DNA of 64,000 bases from Brooklawnia sp937867175. Lineage in GTDB: Bacteria; Actinomycetota; Actinomycetes; Propionibacteriales; Propionibacteriaceae. The notes beneath the pieces are model-generated. The model saw only the letters and a program-made list of their open reading frames with translations. It had not been told where the DNA came from and searched no databases. Positions 43,617-52,758 of this stretch are shown here, piece by piece. The position numbers and the translations under genes were made by a program. The first letter of the stretch is position 1; every line of letters starts with the position of its first letter. Location of the stretch: contig DAISIR010000010.1 of the NCBI GenBank assembly GCA_036821905.1, positions 1-64,000 of the forward strand. The letters are read 5' to 3'.

Positions 43617-44288
43617 ATGACAGTTCTGGACTTCCAGCGGATCGGCCTGGATGACGATCCGCCTGCCCTCGTCGACTATCGGTGGGCGTGGGATGAGCAG
43701 CGCCGCATCCACGCCGAGGTGGCCGCCGGCAGGCGAGCGGGCACCGTGCTGCTGCTGGAGCACGAAAGCGTCTACACCGCTGGACGCCGTACGCTGGCGC
43801 ATGAGCGTCCGTTCGACGGCACACCAGTCATCGACGTCGACCGCGGCGGCAAGATCACCTGGCACGGCCCCGGCCAACTGGTCGGCTACCCGATCATCCG
43901 GCTTCCCGCCGGGGTTTACGTGGTCGACTACGTACGACGATTGGAGGAGGCGCTGATCCGCGCCGTCCAGGGCTACGGACTGCCCGCCAGTCGGGTGATG
44001 GGTCGCTCAGGGGTTTGGTTGCCCGCCGATGCGACGCGTCCCGAACGCAAACTGGTCGCTATCGGCATCCGGTATGCGCACGGCGCAACCCTGCACGGCT
44101 TTGCGCTGAACGTGCTGCCCAACCAGGCCGCGTTCGGACGCATCGTCCCTTGCGGCATCGCAGATGCCGGAGTCAGCTCGCTGGCCGAGGAGTTGGCCGA
44201 CCCGCCCACCGTCGCCCAGGCCGCCTGGGACGTGTTGCCGCACCTGGACGACCTGCTCGGCCGATTCGTCGCGTTCGACGCCGACTGA
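43617..44288 (+). CDS. lipB: Octanoyl-(acyl-carrier-protein):protein transferase
   Basis: Transfers octanoyl groups from ACP to lipoyl domains, the first step of lipoate assembly. The 223-residue protein has the family strings YTAGRR, GGKITWHGPGQLVGYP, RKLVAIGIRYAHGATLHGFALNV (with the catalytic Lys) and VPCGI with the catalytic Cys, then a Leu/Asp-rich end. TAGCAT lies 10 nt before the ATG and there is no clear ribosome-binding site. lipA follows after 39 bp. Confidence 0.97.
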   Translation: MTVLDFQRIGLDDDPPALVDYRWAWDEQRRIHAEVAAGRRAGTVLLLEHESVYTAGRRTLAHERPFDGTPVIDVDRGGKITWHGPGQLVGYPIIRLPAGVYVVDYVRRLEEALIRAVQGYGLPASRVMGRSGVWLPADATRPERKLVAIGIRYAHGATLHGFALNVLPNQAAFGRIVPCGIADAGVSSLAEELADPPTVAQAAWDVLPHLDDLLGRFVAFDAD

Positions 44289-44327
44289 CCATGGTCTGCG
44301 CCGGGGTCGCCGGGTTAGGCTGCATGG

Positions 44328-45260
44328 GTGACCGCTCAACCAACTGGACGCCGGCTGCTGCGTCTCGAGGTGCGCAACTCGCAGACCCCCATCGAGGCCA
44401 AGCCGGAGTGGATCCGCACCCGGGCGGTGACCGGCCCCAACTACAACGATCTGCAGAACATCATGGTCGCCGAGGGCCTGCACACCGTCTGCCAGGAGGC
44501 GGGCTGCCCCAACATCTACGAGTGTTGGGAGGACCGCGAGGCCACCTTCCTGATCGGCGGGGACGCCTGCACCAGGCGCTGCGATTTCTGCCAGATCGAG
44601 TCGGCCAAGCCCACCCGGTACGACACCGATGAGCCGGTACGCGTCGCCCAGAGCGTGCAGAAGATGGGCCTGCGTTACGCCACCGTCACCGGCGTCTGCC
44701 GCGACGACCTGCCCGACGAGGGGGCCTGGCTCTACGCTGAGACGATCCGCCAGATCCACGACCAGAACCCTGGGGTGGGCGTCGAGATGCTGGCGCCCGA
44801 CTTCTCGGGCCATCCCGAACTGATCGACCAGGTGCTGGACACCCGCCCGGAGGTCTTCGCGCACAACGTCGAGACCGTGCCGCGGATCTTCCGGCGGATC
44901 CGGCCCGGCTTTGACTACCAGCGGTCGCTGGACGTGCTCACCCGGTCTCGGGACGCCGGACTGGTCACCAAGTCGAACCTGATCCTGGGCATGGGCGAGA
45001 CCCGGGCGGAGATCAGCCAGGCGCTGACCGACCTGCGCGAGGCCGGCGCCCATCTGGTCACCATCACCCAGTACCTGCGCCCGAACGTGCGGCTGCATCC
45101 GATCGAGCGCTGGGTCACCCCGCAGGAGTTCGCCGAACTGGCCGAGGAGGCGTCCGAGATCGGTTTCGAGGGCGTGCTGAGCGGGCCGCTGGTGCGTTCG
45201 TCCTACCGCGCCGGCCGGCTCTATCGGCAGGCCCTGCAGGCGTTGGGACGCAGCGTCTGA
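44328..45260 (+). CDS. lipA: Lipoyl synthase
   Basis: Radical SAM enzyme inserting two sulfurs into octanoyl-lipoyl domains. The 310-residue chain has both iron-sulfur motifs: the auxiliary cluster CQEAGCPNIYECW and the radical SAM CTRRCDFCQ, then VTGVCRDDLPDEGA, HNVETVPRIF and the terminal SSYRAG-like VRSSYRAGRLY with the cluster-ligand serine. Translation begins at a GTG exactly 6 nt after a TAGGCT box, so the message is probably leaderless. It pairs with lipB for pyruvate dehydrogenase and similar complexes. Confidence 0.97.
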   Translation: MTAQPTGRRLLRLEVRNSQTPIEAKPEWIRTRAVTGPNYNDLQNIMVAEGLHTVCQEAGCPNIYECWEDREATFLIGGDACTRRCDFCQIESAKPTRYDTDEPVRVAQSVQKMGLRYATVTGVCRDDLPDEGAWLYAETIRQIHDQNPGVGVEMLAPDFSGHPELIDQVLDTRPEVFAHNVETVPRIFRRIRPGFDYQRSLDVLTRSRDAGLVTKSNLILGMGETRAEISQALTDLREAGAHLVTITQYLRPNVRLHPIERWVTPQEFAELAEEASEIGFEGVLSGPLVRSSYRAGRLYRQALQALGRSV

Positions 45261-45302
45261 GCTTGTGAGCAGGCCCTGACTTCCCTGACGCGGGATGGAC
45301 GC

Positions 45303-46112
45303 TCACAGCCGGGTGCGGATCCAGTCCAGGTCGGCGATGTGGTCGGCGACCCCACCGGGAGTCTCGATGATCACCGGAGCCGCGGCGTCCCGGATCACCT
45401 GCATAATGAACTCGGGATCGGCCTGGCCCTTCCCGAGGTTCGCATGCCGGTCGGCGCCGGAACCGGCGGCGTCCCGCGAATCATTGACGTGCACCAGGTC
45501 GATGCGTCCGGTGATCGCCTTGATCCGGCCGACCAGATCGTCCAGGTCCTCACCCGATGCATGGGCATGGCAGGTGTCCAGGCAGAAACCGACGTGATCG
45601 AACCCGGACGCCTGACTGATTGCCTCCCACAGCCGGGCGATGGCATCAACCCGCCGGGCCATGGCGTGGGCGCCACCGGCGGTGTTCTCGATCAGCAGTG
45701 GGCAGTCCATACGCAGCCCGTCGATCGCCTTGAACCAGTTCTCGAAGCCCACTGCCGGGTCATCTTCGGCCGTGACATGCCCGCCGTGCACGATCAAGCC
45801 CCGCGCGCCGATCTCGGCCGCTGCGCTCAAGTGCTGTTGCAGCAGTTTGCGGCTGGGGATGCGAATGCGGTTGTTCGTAGACGCCACGTTCATCACGTAG
45901 GGGGCGTGCACATAGACGCCGATGCCAGCCTGCTCGGCGGCGTCCTTCAGCCCGGCCGCACCCCCTGGGTAGAGCACCTTTGGGCCCTTCCAGCTCTGCA
46001 GCTCACCCAGTGAATGCTGGACGATCCGCACCCCACGTGCCTGGGCCTCGGCGATCGGGTCGGACTGGTCGACATTGGCGCCCAACTCGAGGGGGCTTGC
46101 CTGGCTGGTCAT
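45303..46112 (-). CDS. nfo: Deoxyribonuclease IV (AP endonuclease)
   Basis: Zinc-dependent base-excision-repair enzyme cutting at abasic sites. The 269-residue TIM barrel shows the metal ligands in order: HAPYVMN, VHGGH, ENTAGG, CLDTCHAHA, HVNDS, DRHANLGKG and IIETPG. The ATG follows TACTGT by 6 nt on the coding strand, with no ribosome-binding site. A far longer open frame upstream is only a base-composition artefact. It converges on lipA. Confidence 0.95.
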   Translation of the reverse strand: MTSQASPLELGANVDQSDPIAEAQARGVRIVQHSLGELQSWKGPKVLYPGGAAGLKDAAEQAGIGVYVHAPYVMNVASTNNRIRIPSRKLLQQHLSAAAEIGARGLIVHGGHVTAEDDPAVGFENWFKAIDGLRMDCPLLIENTAGGAHAMARRVDAIARLWEAISQASGFDHVGFCLDTCHAHASGEDLDDLVGRIKAITGRIDLVHVNDSRDAAGSGADRHANLGKGQADPEFIMQVIRDAAAPVIIETPGGVADHIADLDWIRTRL

Positions 46113-46199
46113 GGCCCAACAGTAGGTGAACCGGCCGGCGGCCGGCCGCGCCGCCTGGCGTCGCCAGGCACCGCGCCCGCCCCGTGACAGACTGGGCGG

Positions 46200-46850
46200 G
46201 TGATTTGGTGGGACGTCGCAGCGGACTACCTGGTGGCCTTGTTCCGAACTGCCAGGCAGGCGCTGGGCGCCAACCCCGATGCCTTGCAGCAGGCCGCCGG
46301 GTTCGGCTGGGCGGTACCGATCGGGATCGCGATCGTGGCCGGTGCCTCCATGATGACCGGCCAGTCGCTGGTGCTGGCGATCAACCGGGTGCCGCGCCGC
46401 CGCGGCGTCCTGACGGTGGCCGCCGCCGGGCTGGGGTCGGTGGCGGTGGCGGGGTTGGAGGCCGTGCTGGTCTGGGGCCTGGCCCGGCTGATCGTCGGTG
46501 AATCCCGGCCGATCACCGAACTGCTGCCCGCCGTGCTGGTGGGGTTCGCGCCCTACTGGCTGGGCTTTTTGGTGCTGCTGCCCTATACCGGGCCTGGTAT
46601 CGCGCGGGTCCTGCAGATCTGGCATGTGATTGCCCTGTGGACGCTGCTGACCCCGGTGCTGGGCACCGATCGCGGCACGGCCCTGCTGGTTACCGCCGGG
46701 GCGTGGTTGGCCACCGTGGCGGTCGATTTCGTCGCCGAGCATTCGCCGTTGCGGTTGCGCGAACGACTGTTCCGGCTGCTCACCGGGTCGAAGGCGACCA
46801 CCTCACGCGATCTGATGGCTGCGGCGTCCTCACCGGTGGTGCCGCAGTGA
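46200..46850 (+). CDS. Polytopic membrane protein of unknown function
   Basis: A 216-residue membrane protein with about five hydrophobic segments, including GIAIVAGASMMTGQSLVLAI and TELLPAVLVGFAPYWLGFLV. The layout (QSLVLAINRVPRRRG loop, LLPAVLVGFAPYWLG) is reminiscent of Yip1-like proteins but I cannot assign it. It starts with GTG 6 nt after a weak CAGACT box. The last four bases overlap the start of the next gene, so both are probably co-translated. It is unrelated to nfo, which is divergent. Confidence 0.75.
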   Translation: MIWWDVAADYLVALFRTARQALGANPDALQQAAGFGWAVPIGIAIVAGASMMTGQSLVLAINRVPRRRGVLTVAAAGLGSVAVAGLEAVLVWGLARLIVGESRPITELLPAVLVGFAPYWLGFLVLLPYTGPGIARVLQIWHVIALWTLLTPVLGTDRGTALLVTAGAWLATVAVDFVAEHSPLRLRERLFRLLTGSKATTSRDLMAAASSPVVPQ

Positions 46851-47851
46851 TCGGCCAAGTCGTGGTCTGGATCGTCATCGCACTGGTGATCGCTGGCCTG
46901 GTGGCGCCCAACGAGGCGCTCACCTGGTGGCGTCGCGGGCAGCAGGGGCGCCGCGGGGTCGAGTGGCCCAGCCTGGCGGAGGCCTTCGCGCTGCCCGGCG
47001 GCGAACCCGGCGAAGTGCCCGCCCAGCTGCCTGCCGAGACCGATCACTACCTGGTCTACCTGTCGGGGATCGGCATCAGCGGCCCCGAGCAGCTGCCGGT
47101 CTTCGAGACCCCCATGGTGGAGCGGCTGGCCGAGCGGGTCGGGCGCACCACCGTGATCTGGGACATCTACCCCTATTCGCCGGCCAACACCGCGCTGACC
47201 CAAGGACGCCGGCTGAGCCGCCTGTGGCGTCGGCTGGTTGCCTGGAAGTCCGAACAGCGGCTGGGTGCGGTGGCCTTCCTGATCAACCTGCGCAACGCGT
47301 TCCAGGTCCTCGTCAGCGTCGACCGACGCTATGGCCCGGTCTTCAACTGGGCGATCGCCCAGCAGATCGCGGCGGCCCTGCTGCGCCACGGCTACGTGCC
47401 GCAGCACCGCAAGCCGGTCACCCTGCTCGGTTGGAGCGGCGGAGCCCAGATCGCCGCCGGTGCGGCCTGGTACCTGTCGGTGCTGGGCATGGACGTGCGG
47501 GTGATCTCGATGGCCGGGCTGCTCGGCTCGGATCCGGGGCTGGACCGGGCGCGACAGATCTGGCACCTGCACGGGGACGACGACTTGGTGGTCGGGTTGG
47601 GCGTCGTGCTGGCGCCACGGCGCTGGCCGATCTTCGCCAACTCCGAGTGGAACCGTGCCCGCCGCGAGGGACGCCTGCAGTTCGTCAGCCTGGGCCCGCT
47701 CAAGCACACCGGCAAGGGTGGCTACTTCGCCGCCGGCCCGCTGCTGCCCGACGGCCGGGAGCCGCGCCAGGCGACCGCCGACCACATCGTCCAAGTGCTG
47801 GTGGACGCGGGCCTGGCGTCCGACAACTTCGCTGTGCAGCCCGAGATCTGA
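46847..47851 (+). CDS. Membrane-anchored alpha/beta-hydrolase-like protein
   Basis: A 334-residue protein with one N-terminal membrane helix (about 3-20) and a soluble domain. The domain has a nucleophile elbow LLGWSGGA (Ser197), possible acid WHLHGDDD (244-246) and possible His in LKHTGKGG (His287), the order of an alpha/beta hydrolase. The N-terminal half (YLVYLSGIGISGPEQL) is not a standard hydrolase opening. It starts at a GTG overlapping the preceding stop (GTGA). The substrate is unknown; lipid or peptidoglycan-side ester hydrolysis at the membrane is a guess. Confidence 0.7.
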   Translation: MIGQVVVWIVIALVIAGLVAPNEALTWWRRGQQGRRGVEWPSLAEAFALPGGEPGEVPAQLPAETDHYLVYLSGIGISGPEQLPVFETPMVERLAERVGRTTVIWDIYPYSPANTALTQGRRLSRLWRRLVAWKSEQRLGAVAFLINLRNAFQVLVSVDRRYGPVFNWAIAQQIAAALLRHGYVPQHRKPVTLLGWSGGAQIAAGAAWYLSVLGMDVRVISMAGLLGSDPGLDRARQIWHLHGDDDLVVGLGVVLAPRRWPIFANSEWNRARREGRLQFVSLGPLKHTGKGGYFAAGPLLPDGREPRQATADHIVQVLVDAGLASDNFAVQPEI

Positions 47852-47888
47852 CGGTGCAGGCGGGCACCGAAGCGACCGCCGGCCGTGC

Positions 47889-49568
47889 TCACCGGTCGGC
47901 GAAGGCGGCGAGCACAGCGTCCCGCAGCGCGTCCAGGCCCATCGTCCCCAGCGACAGTGCCACGGAGTGGAACTCGGCGAGATCGAAGGCATCCCCGAGC
48001 CGGGTGCGGACCTGCTCGCGCAGGTCCAGCCAGCACTGCTCGCCGAGGCGGTAGCTGGGGGCCTGGCCGGGCCAGCCGTGGTAGCGCAGCACCTCGAACC
48101 GGGCGTTGGCAGCGGGCATTGAGACGTGGGCGTTGAAATAGCGCCAGGCCTTGTCGAACGTCCAGTGCCCGCCACCCAGCGATTCGGGGGCGGGCAGCCC
48201 ACAGTGGACGCCCAGGTCGATCACGACCCGGACCGCTCGCAGTGACTGGGAATCCAGCAGCCCCAGTTGCATCCCGGGATTTTCGAGGAAGCCCAGTTCG
48301 GCCATCAGCCGTTCGGCGTACAACGCCCAGCCCTCGCCGTGGCCCGAGACCCAGAGCCCGTGGCGGCGCCACTGGTTCAGCTCAGGGTTCGCCAGCGCCA
48401 GGGCGTGCTGCAGGTGATGGCCGGGCGCCCCCTCGTGGTAGACCGTGGTCAGCTCACGCCAAGTGGTGAACTCGTTCACCCCGTCGGGCACCGACCACCA
48501 CATGCGTCCCGGTCGGGTGAAGTCGTCGCTGGGCGGGGTGTAGTAGATGCCACCGTCATGGGTGTCGGCGATGCGGCACTCGATCCGGCGCAGCGGTTCG
48601 GGGATCACGAAATGCCCGCCGGCGACCAGGCCGGCGATCGCATCGTCGGCGCGGTGCTGCATCCACTCACACAAGGCCGCGGTGCCCCTCAGTTGATAGG
48701 CCGGGTCGGCGTCCAACGCGGCTTGGGCTTGCCCGATCGTGCCGCCGGGGACGATCTGGTCGGCCGTCTCGGCCATTCGGGCCTGCACCTTGGCCACCTC
48801 GTCCAGCCCCCAGGCGTAGGTCTGGTCGATGTCGATGCTGGTGCCCAGGAAACCCCGGGACGCCAGCAGGTAGCGTTCGCGTCCCACCGCGTCGACCTCG
48901 CTGGCCTGGGGCAGCAATTCGGCCGCGATGCGGTCGGCCACCGCCCAGAACGCGGCCTTGGCCACCGCCAGGCCGGCCGTCAGGTCGGCTGTCAGGCTGG
49001 CCGGACGCGCACCGGCTGCGTCCCCCAAGACGTCGAAGTAGCCACCGGCGCCAGCCCAGCTGCGGCACTGTTCAGCCAGCAACTCCGCTTGCCGGCGAGC
49101 CGGCGGCAGTCCGGCGCCGACCGCGGCCTGCTGGGAGCCGAACCAGCCGTCGATCGCTGCGGGCACGGCCTGCAGCCGGCGGGCGATCATCGCCCAGTCA
49201 TCGTCACCGGACTGCGGCATCAGGTCGTAGACCTCGCGGATCGAGTGTAGGTCGCTGGCGATGCCGTTCACCGACAGCAAGTCGGCGCCCATCTCACGGG
49301 TCTCCAGTTCCAGCCCGAGCCGCTCGTCCAGCAGCGCCAGGGTGATGCGGTCCACCTCGTCGCGCGGGGTCAGTGCCCTCGCCTCGGTCAACGTCCGGCG
49401 GGCCAGGTCAGTGAACCCAGCCCGCCCGTCGGGGGAGAAGTCGTCGTAACTGTCCTGGCCGGCGTCCAGGCCCAGGTAGGTCGCGAGCACCGGACTGAGT
49501 TCCACCGCGGCGGCGAGGTGGCGCTCGGCCAAGGCGTCCACCGCGGTCGGGATTCGGGATTCGGGCAT
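47889..49568 (-). CDS. DUF885 family metallopeptidase-like protein
   Basis: A 559-residue cytosolic protein of the DUF885 family. The zinc motif is YHEGAPGHHLQ, followed further on by SGHGEGWALYAERLM with the third ligand. The helical N-terminal half and the VIDLGVHCG/DLREQVR C-terminal region also fit. Members are presumed carboxypeptidase-like hydrolases but few are characterised. The ATG follows TAGGGT by 6 nt with no ribosome-binding site, again leaderless in style. It converges on the hydrolase gene with 37 bp between. Confidence 0.88.
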   Translation of the reverse strand: MPESRIPTAVDALAERHLAAAVELSPVLATYLGLDAGQDSYDDFSPDGRAGFTDLARRTLTEARALTPRDEVDRITLALLDERLGLELETREMGADLLSVNGIASDLHSIREVYDLMPQSGDDDWAMIARRLQAVPAAIDGWFGSQQAAVGAGLPPARRQAELLAEQCRSWAGAGGYFDVLGDAAGARPASLTADLTAGLAVAKAAFWAVADRIAAELLPQASEVDAVGRERYLLASRGFLGTSIDIDQTYAWGLDEVAKVQARMAETADQIVPGGTIGQAQAALDADPAYQLRGTAALCEWMQHRADDAIAGLVAGGHFVIPEPLRRIECRIADTHDGGIYYTPPSDDFTRPGRMWWSVPDGVNEFTTWRELTTVYHEGAPGHHLQHALALANPELNQWRRHGLWVSGHGEGWALYAERLMAELGFLENPGMQLGLLDSQSLRAVRVVIDLGVHCGLPAPESLGGGHWTFDKAWRYFNAHVSMPAANARFEVLRYHGWPGQAPSYRLGEQCWLDLREQVRTRLGDAFDLAEFHSVALSLGTMGLDALRDAVLAAFADR

Positions 49569-49678
49569 GGGGCAACCCTAACCATCAGGCCAGGTCTCGC
49601 AGACCGGCCCGGACGAACCTGCGTCCGGGCCTCGTGGAAAGATGAACCCGGCCACCCAAGTCAATGGAGGAAGAGTCG

Positions 49679-51127
49679 ATGTCGAAGGTGACGTTCTACC
49701 GCGGCCAGCAATTGCCGCTCGAGATGCACAAGGTGCGCATCATCCAGAAGCTGACCCTGCTGCCGATCGAGCAGCGTCTGGCTGCCATGGAGCAGGCCGG
49801 GCACAACACGTTCCTGCTGCAGAACGTCGATGTCTTCCTCGACATGCTGACCGACTCCGGCGTCAACGCGATGAGCCAGGACCAGCAAGCCGCGATGTTC
49901 ACCGCCGACGACGCCTACGCCGGCTCGGCCACCTTCACCAGACTGCACAACAAGGTGGTCGAACTTTTCGGCATGCCGTGGTTCCTGCCCACCCACCAAG
50001 GACGCGCCGCCGAGAACATCTTGTCGCGCGCATTGATCCGCCCGGGCACCGCGGTGCCGATGAACTACCACTTCACCACCTCGAAGGCCCATGTGGTCGA
50101 GAACGGCGGCGAGGTGATCGAGATGATCCCACCCGAAGGCCTGGCCGTCACCAGCACCAACCCGTTCAAGGGCAACTTCGACGTGCCCCGGCTGCGCACC
50201 TACCTCGCCGAACACGGGCCCGAGGCGGTCAGCTTCGTCCGCATGGAGGCCGGCACCAACCTGATCGGCGGCCAGCCGTTCTCACTGGCCAACCAGCGCG
50301 AGGTCTACGCGGTCTGCCGTGAGTACGCGATCCCGCTGGTGCTGGACGCCTCACTGCTTGCCGACAACCTCTACTTCATGAAGGTCCGCGAAGCCCAATG
50401 CGCCGAGATGTCGATCCCCGAGATCACCCAGGCGATGGCCGAGGCCTGCGACATCTTGTACTTCTCGGCCCGCAAGCTGGGGTTCGGACGCGGTGGCGGC
50501 ATCTGCATCCGCGACGAAGAGATTTACAAGCGGATGCGTGGCCTGGTGCCGTTGTATGAGGGCTTCTTGACCTATGGCGGCATGTCGGTGCGCGAGATGG
50601 AGGCCATCACCGTCGGCCTGGACGAGACCATGGACGAGGACATGATCAACCAGGGTCCGTTGTTCATCGACTACATGGTCACCGAACTCGACCGCCGCAA
50701 CATCCCGGTGATCACCCCACCCGGCGGACTGGGTGCCCACCTGGACGCGTTGCGTTTCCTCGATCACGTGCCGCAGACCAAGTACCCGGCGGCAGCGCTG
50801 GCGTCCGCCCTGTTCGTGGCGTCGGGGGTGCGGGGGATGGAGCGCGGTACCATGTCGGAGGCCCGCGACGCCAGCGGCATCGAACCGCTGGCGCACATGG
50901 AACTGGTCCGGCTCGCCCTGCCCCGAAGGGTCTTCACCTTGTCGCAGGTCAACTACGCGATCGACCGGATCGACTGGCTCTACCAGCAGCGACGGCTGAT
51001 CGGCGGCATGACGTGGGTGGAGGAGCCCGAGATCCTGCGCTTCTTCTACGGACGTCTGGCCCCGATCACCGACTGGCCGTCGCAGCTGGTCAGCCGCTTC
51101 CGCGCCGACTTCGGCGACAGCCTCTGA
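49679..51127 (+). CDS. tpl: Tyrosine phenol-lyase (beta-eliminating lyase)
   Basis: PLP enzyme that splits tyrosine to phenol, pyruvate and ammonia. The 482-residue protein aligns along its length with the TPL/tryptophanase family: LTDSGVNAM, DDAYAGS (Tyr80), LPTHQGRAAEN, FSARKLGFG (PLP Lys266), LYEGFLTYGGM and LRFF near the end. Two positions favour TPL over tryptophanase: Thr in HFTTS where tryptophanase has Asp, and Arg389 in MERG where it has a hydrophobic residue. The ATG is set by GGAGG 8 nt upstream. The enzyme would feed pyruvate and ammonia into fermentation. It stands alone without a tyrosine permease. Confidence 0.85.
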   Translation: MSKVTFYRGQQLPLEMHKVRIIQKLTLLPIEQRLAAMEQAGHNTFLLQNVDVFLDMLTDSGVNAMSQDQQAAMFTADDAYAGSATFTRLHNKVVELFGMPWFLPTHQGRAAENILSRALIRPGTAVPMNYHFTTSKAHVVENGGEVIEMIPPEGLAVTSTNPFKGNFDVPRLRTYLAEHGPEAVSFVRMEAGTNLIGGQPFSLANQREVYAVCREYAIPLVLDASLLADNLYFMKVREAQCAEMSIPEITQAMAEACDILYFSARKLGFGRGGGICIRDEEIYKRMRGLVPLYEGFLTYGGMSVREMEAITVGLDETMDEDMINQGPLFIDYMVTELDRRNIPVITPPGGLGAHLDALRFLDHVPQTKYPAAALASALFVASGVRGMERGTMSEARDASGIEPLAHMELVRLALPRRVFTLSQVNYAIDRIDWLYQQRRLIGGMTWVEEPEILRFFYGRLAPITDWPSQLVSRFRADFGDSL

Positions 51128-51185
51128 GCTCGCTGGCGGCCCGGGACCCGGCCGTTCAGCGGGGGCACGGGCCGCACCTGCGGAC

Positions 51186-52607
51186 TCAGTTACGGGCGCC
51201 GGCCAGTGACTCCAGTTCGGCGATCCCATTCAGAGTCGAGACCGGCGGCTCTTGCTCCAGCGTCGGGTCGAGGGCGAGGTACGCCTTGGTCTCGCGGGCG
51301 ATCAAGCCGGAGCAGATCAGCAGACCGATCAGGTTGGGCAGCGCCATCAGGCCGTTGGCGATATCTGAGAACGTCCACACCAGGTCGAGTTCCATGGTGG
51401 CGCCGACGAAGACCACTGCGCTGAACAGCACCCGATACCAGACGACCGCGCGCAGCCCGAGGAGCCGCTCAATATTGCGCTCGCCGTAGTAGGCCCAGCC
51501 GAGAATGGTGGAGTAGGCGAAGAAGACGATCGCGATCGACACTATTGCGCCGCCCCAGGTGCCAGGCAAACCGGTGCTGAACCCCTCTGCGGTCAGCGCG
51601 GCCCCCGTCGAACCGTTGCGCCAGACCCCGGTGGTCAAGATGACCAGACCGGTCATACTGACCACGATGATCGTGTCGATGAAGGTCTGGGTCATCGAGA
51701 CCAAGCCTTGGCGCACCGGGTGCTTCGTCTTGGCAGCTGCGGCGACGATCGCGGCCGAACCCATCCCGGACTCGTTCGAGAAGATGCCGCGGGCGATGCC
51801 GAACTGGATCGCCTGCGCGACGACGGCTCCGGTGAAACCGCCCACCGCGGCGGTGCCGGTGAACGCGGCGCTGAAGACCAGGCCGAACGCCGGCAGGATG
51901 CCCTGCCAGTTGATGCCCAGGACGACGAAGCCGGCGACCAGATAGAAGATGATCATGATGGGCACCATCAGGGCGGTGACATTGCTGATCGACTTGATGC
52001 CACCGAGCAGGACGATCGCGGTCAAGACCGCGAGCACCACGCCGACAACCGCGGTGTTCAGCCCGAAGGTGGTGTGCAGCGCGGCCGCCACCGAGTTCGA
52101 CTGCGTCATGTTGCCGATGCCGAAGGCCGCGAGCGACGCCGCGACCGCGAAGAACAGCGACAGGCCCAACCCGAACTTGTTCGGGATCGCCTTCGCCAGG
52201 TAGTGCTGCGGACCGCCGTTCATCTCACCCTTGGCGTCGACGGTGCGGAAGCGGACGCCCATGAAGGCTTCGGAGTACTTGGCGGCCATCCCGAAGATCG
52301 CGGAGATCCACATCCAGAACAGCGCTCCCGGCCCACCGAGATGGATCGCGGTGGCCACCCCGGCGATGTTGCCGACGCCGACCGTGGCGGCCAGCGCCGT
52401 CGACAGCGCGTGGAAGTGCGACACGTCACCCTGCTCGTCGTCGCCGTCCCCGCGGCGCAGGAACGCCAACCGCAGGGCGGGCACGAGTTTGGTGAACTGA
52501 ACGCCGCCCAGCCGGACGGTCAGCCAGATGCCGGTACCGAGCAGCAGCGGGATGAGGACGAACGGCCCCCAAATGATGCCATCGATCTGGTTGAGGATTT
52601 CGAGCAT
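51186..52607 (-). CDS. Sodium:alanine symporter (AGCS family)
   Basis: A 473-residue transporter with about 10-11 membrane segments. Family strings: FTKLVPALRLAF, LSTALAATVGVGNIAGVATAI, GPGALFWMWISAIFGMAAKYSEA, and GIFSNESGMGSAAIVAA. It imports alanine or glycine with Na+. It converges on the tyrosine phenol-lyase gene, and its promoter faces the sulfurtransferase gene. Confidence 0.95.
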   Translation of the reverse strand: MLEILNQIDGIIWGPFVLIPLLLGTGIWLTVRLGGVQFTKLVPALRLAFLRRGDGDDEQGDVSHFHALSTALAATVGVGNIAGVATAIHLGGPGALFWMWISAIFGMAAKYSEAFMGVRFRTVDAKGEMNGGPQHYLAKAIPNKFGLGLSLFFAVAASLAAFGIGNMTQSNSVAAALHTTFGLNTAVVGVVLAVLTAIVLLGGIKSISNVTALMVPIMIIFYLVAGFVVLGINWQGILPAFGLVFSAAFTGTAAVGGFTGAVVAQAIQFGIARGIFSNESGMGSAAIVAAAAKTKHPVRQGLVSMTQTFIDTIIVVSMTGLVILTTGVWRNGSTGAALTAEGFSTGLPGTWGGAIVSIAIVFFAYSTILGWAYYGERNIERLLGLRAVVWYRVLFSAVVFVGATMELDLVWTFSDIANGLMALPNLIGLLICSGLIARETKAYLALDPTLEQEPPVSTLNGIAELESLAGARN

Positions 52608-52758
52608 GCGCGTCTCCTGAGGTTTCTATGGGGTGAGTGTGCTCACTGGTGACGTCCGGTGCGGGCGACCCGGGTCGCTGACCCGTCTGACATTGCAGCA
52701 TGGGCAGCTCGGGGCCGCCCGCGATGCCCGGGATCCGGACCGCGGGTAGCCTGAGCGC

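Noticed and set aside
45261..45302. Terminator between lipA and nfo
   Set aside because: Only short scattered complementarity; no convincing stem.
46583..48202. 539-residue open frame opposite the membrane unit and DUF885 gene
   Set aside because: Covers parts of three recognisable genes in the wrong frame; no domain and low-complexity text.
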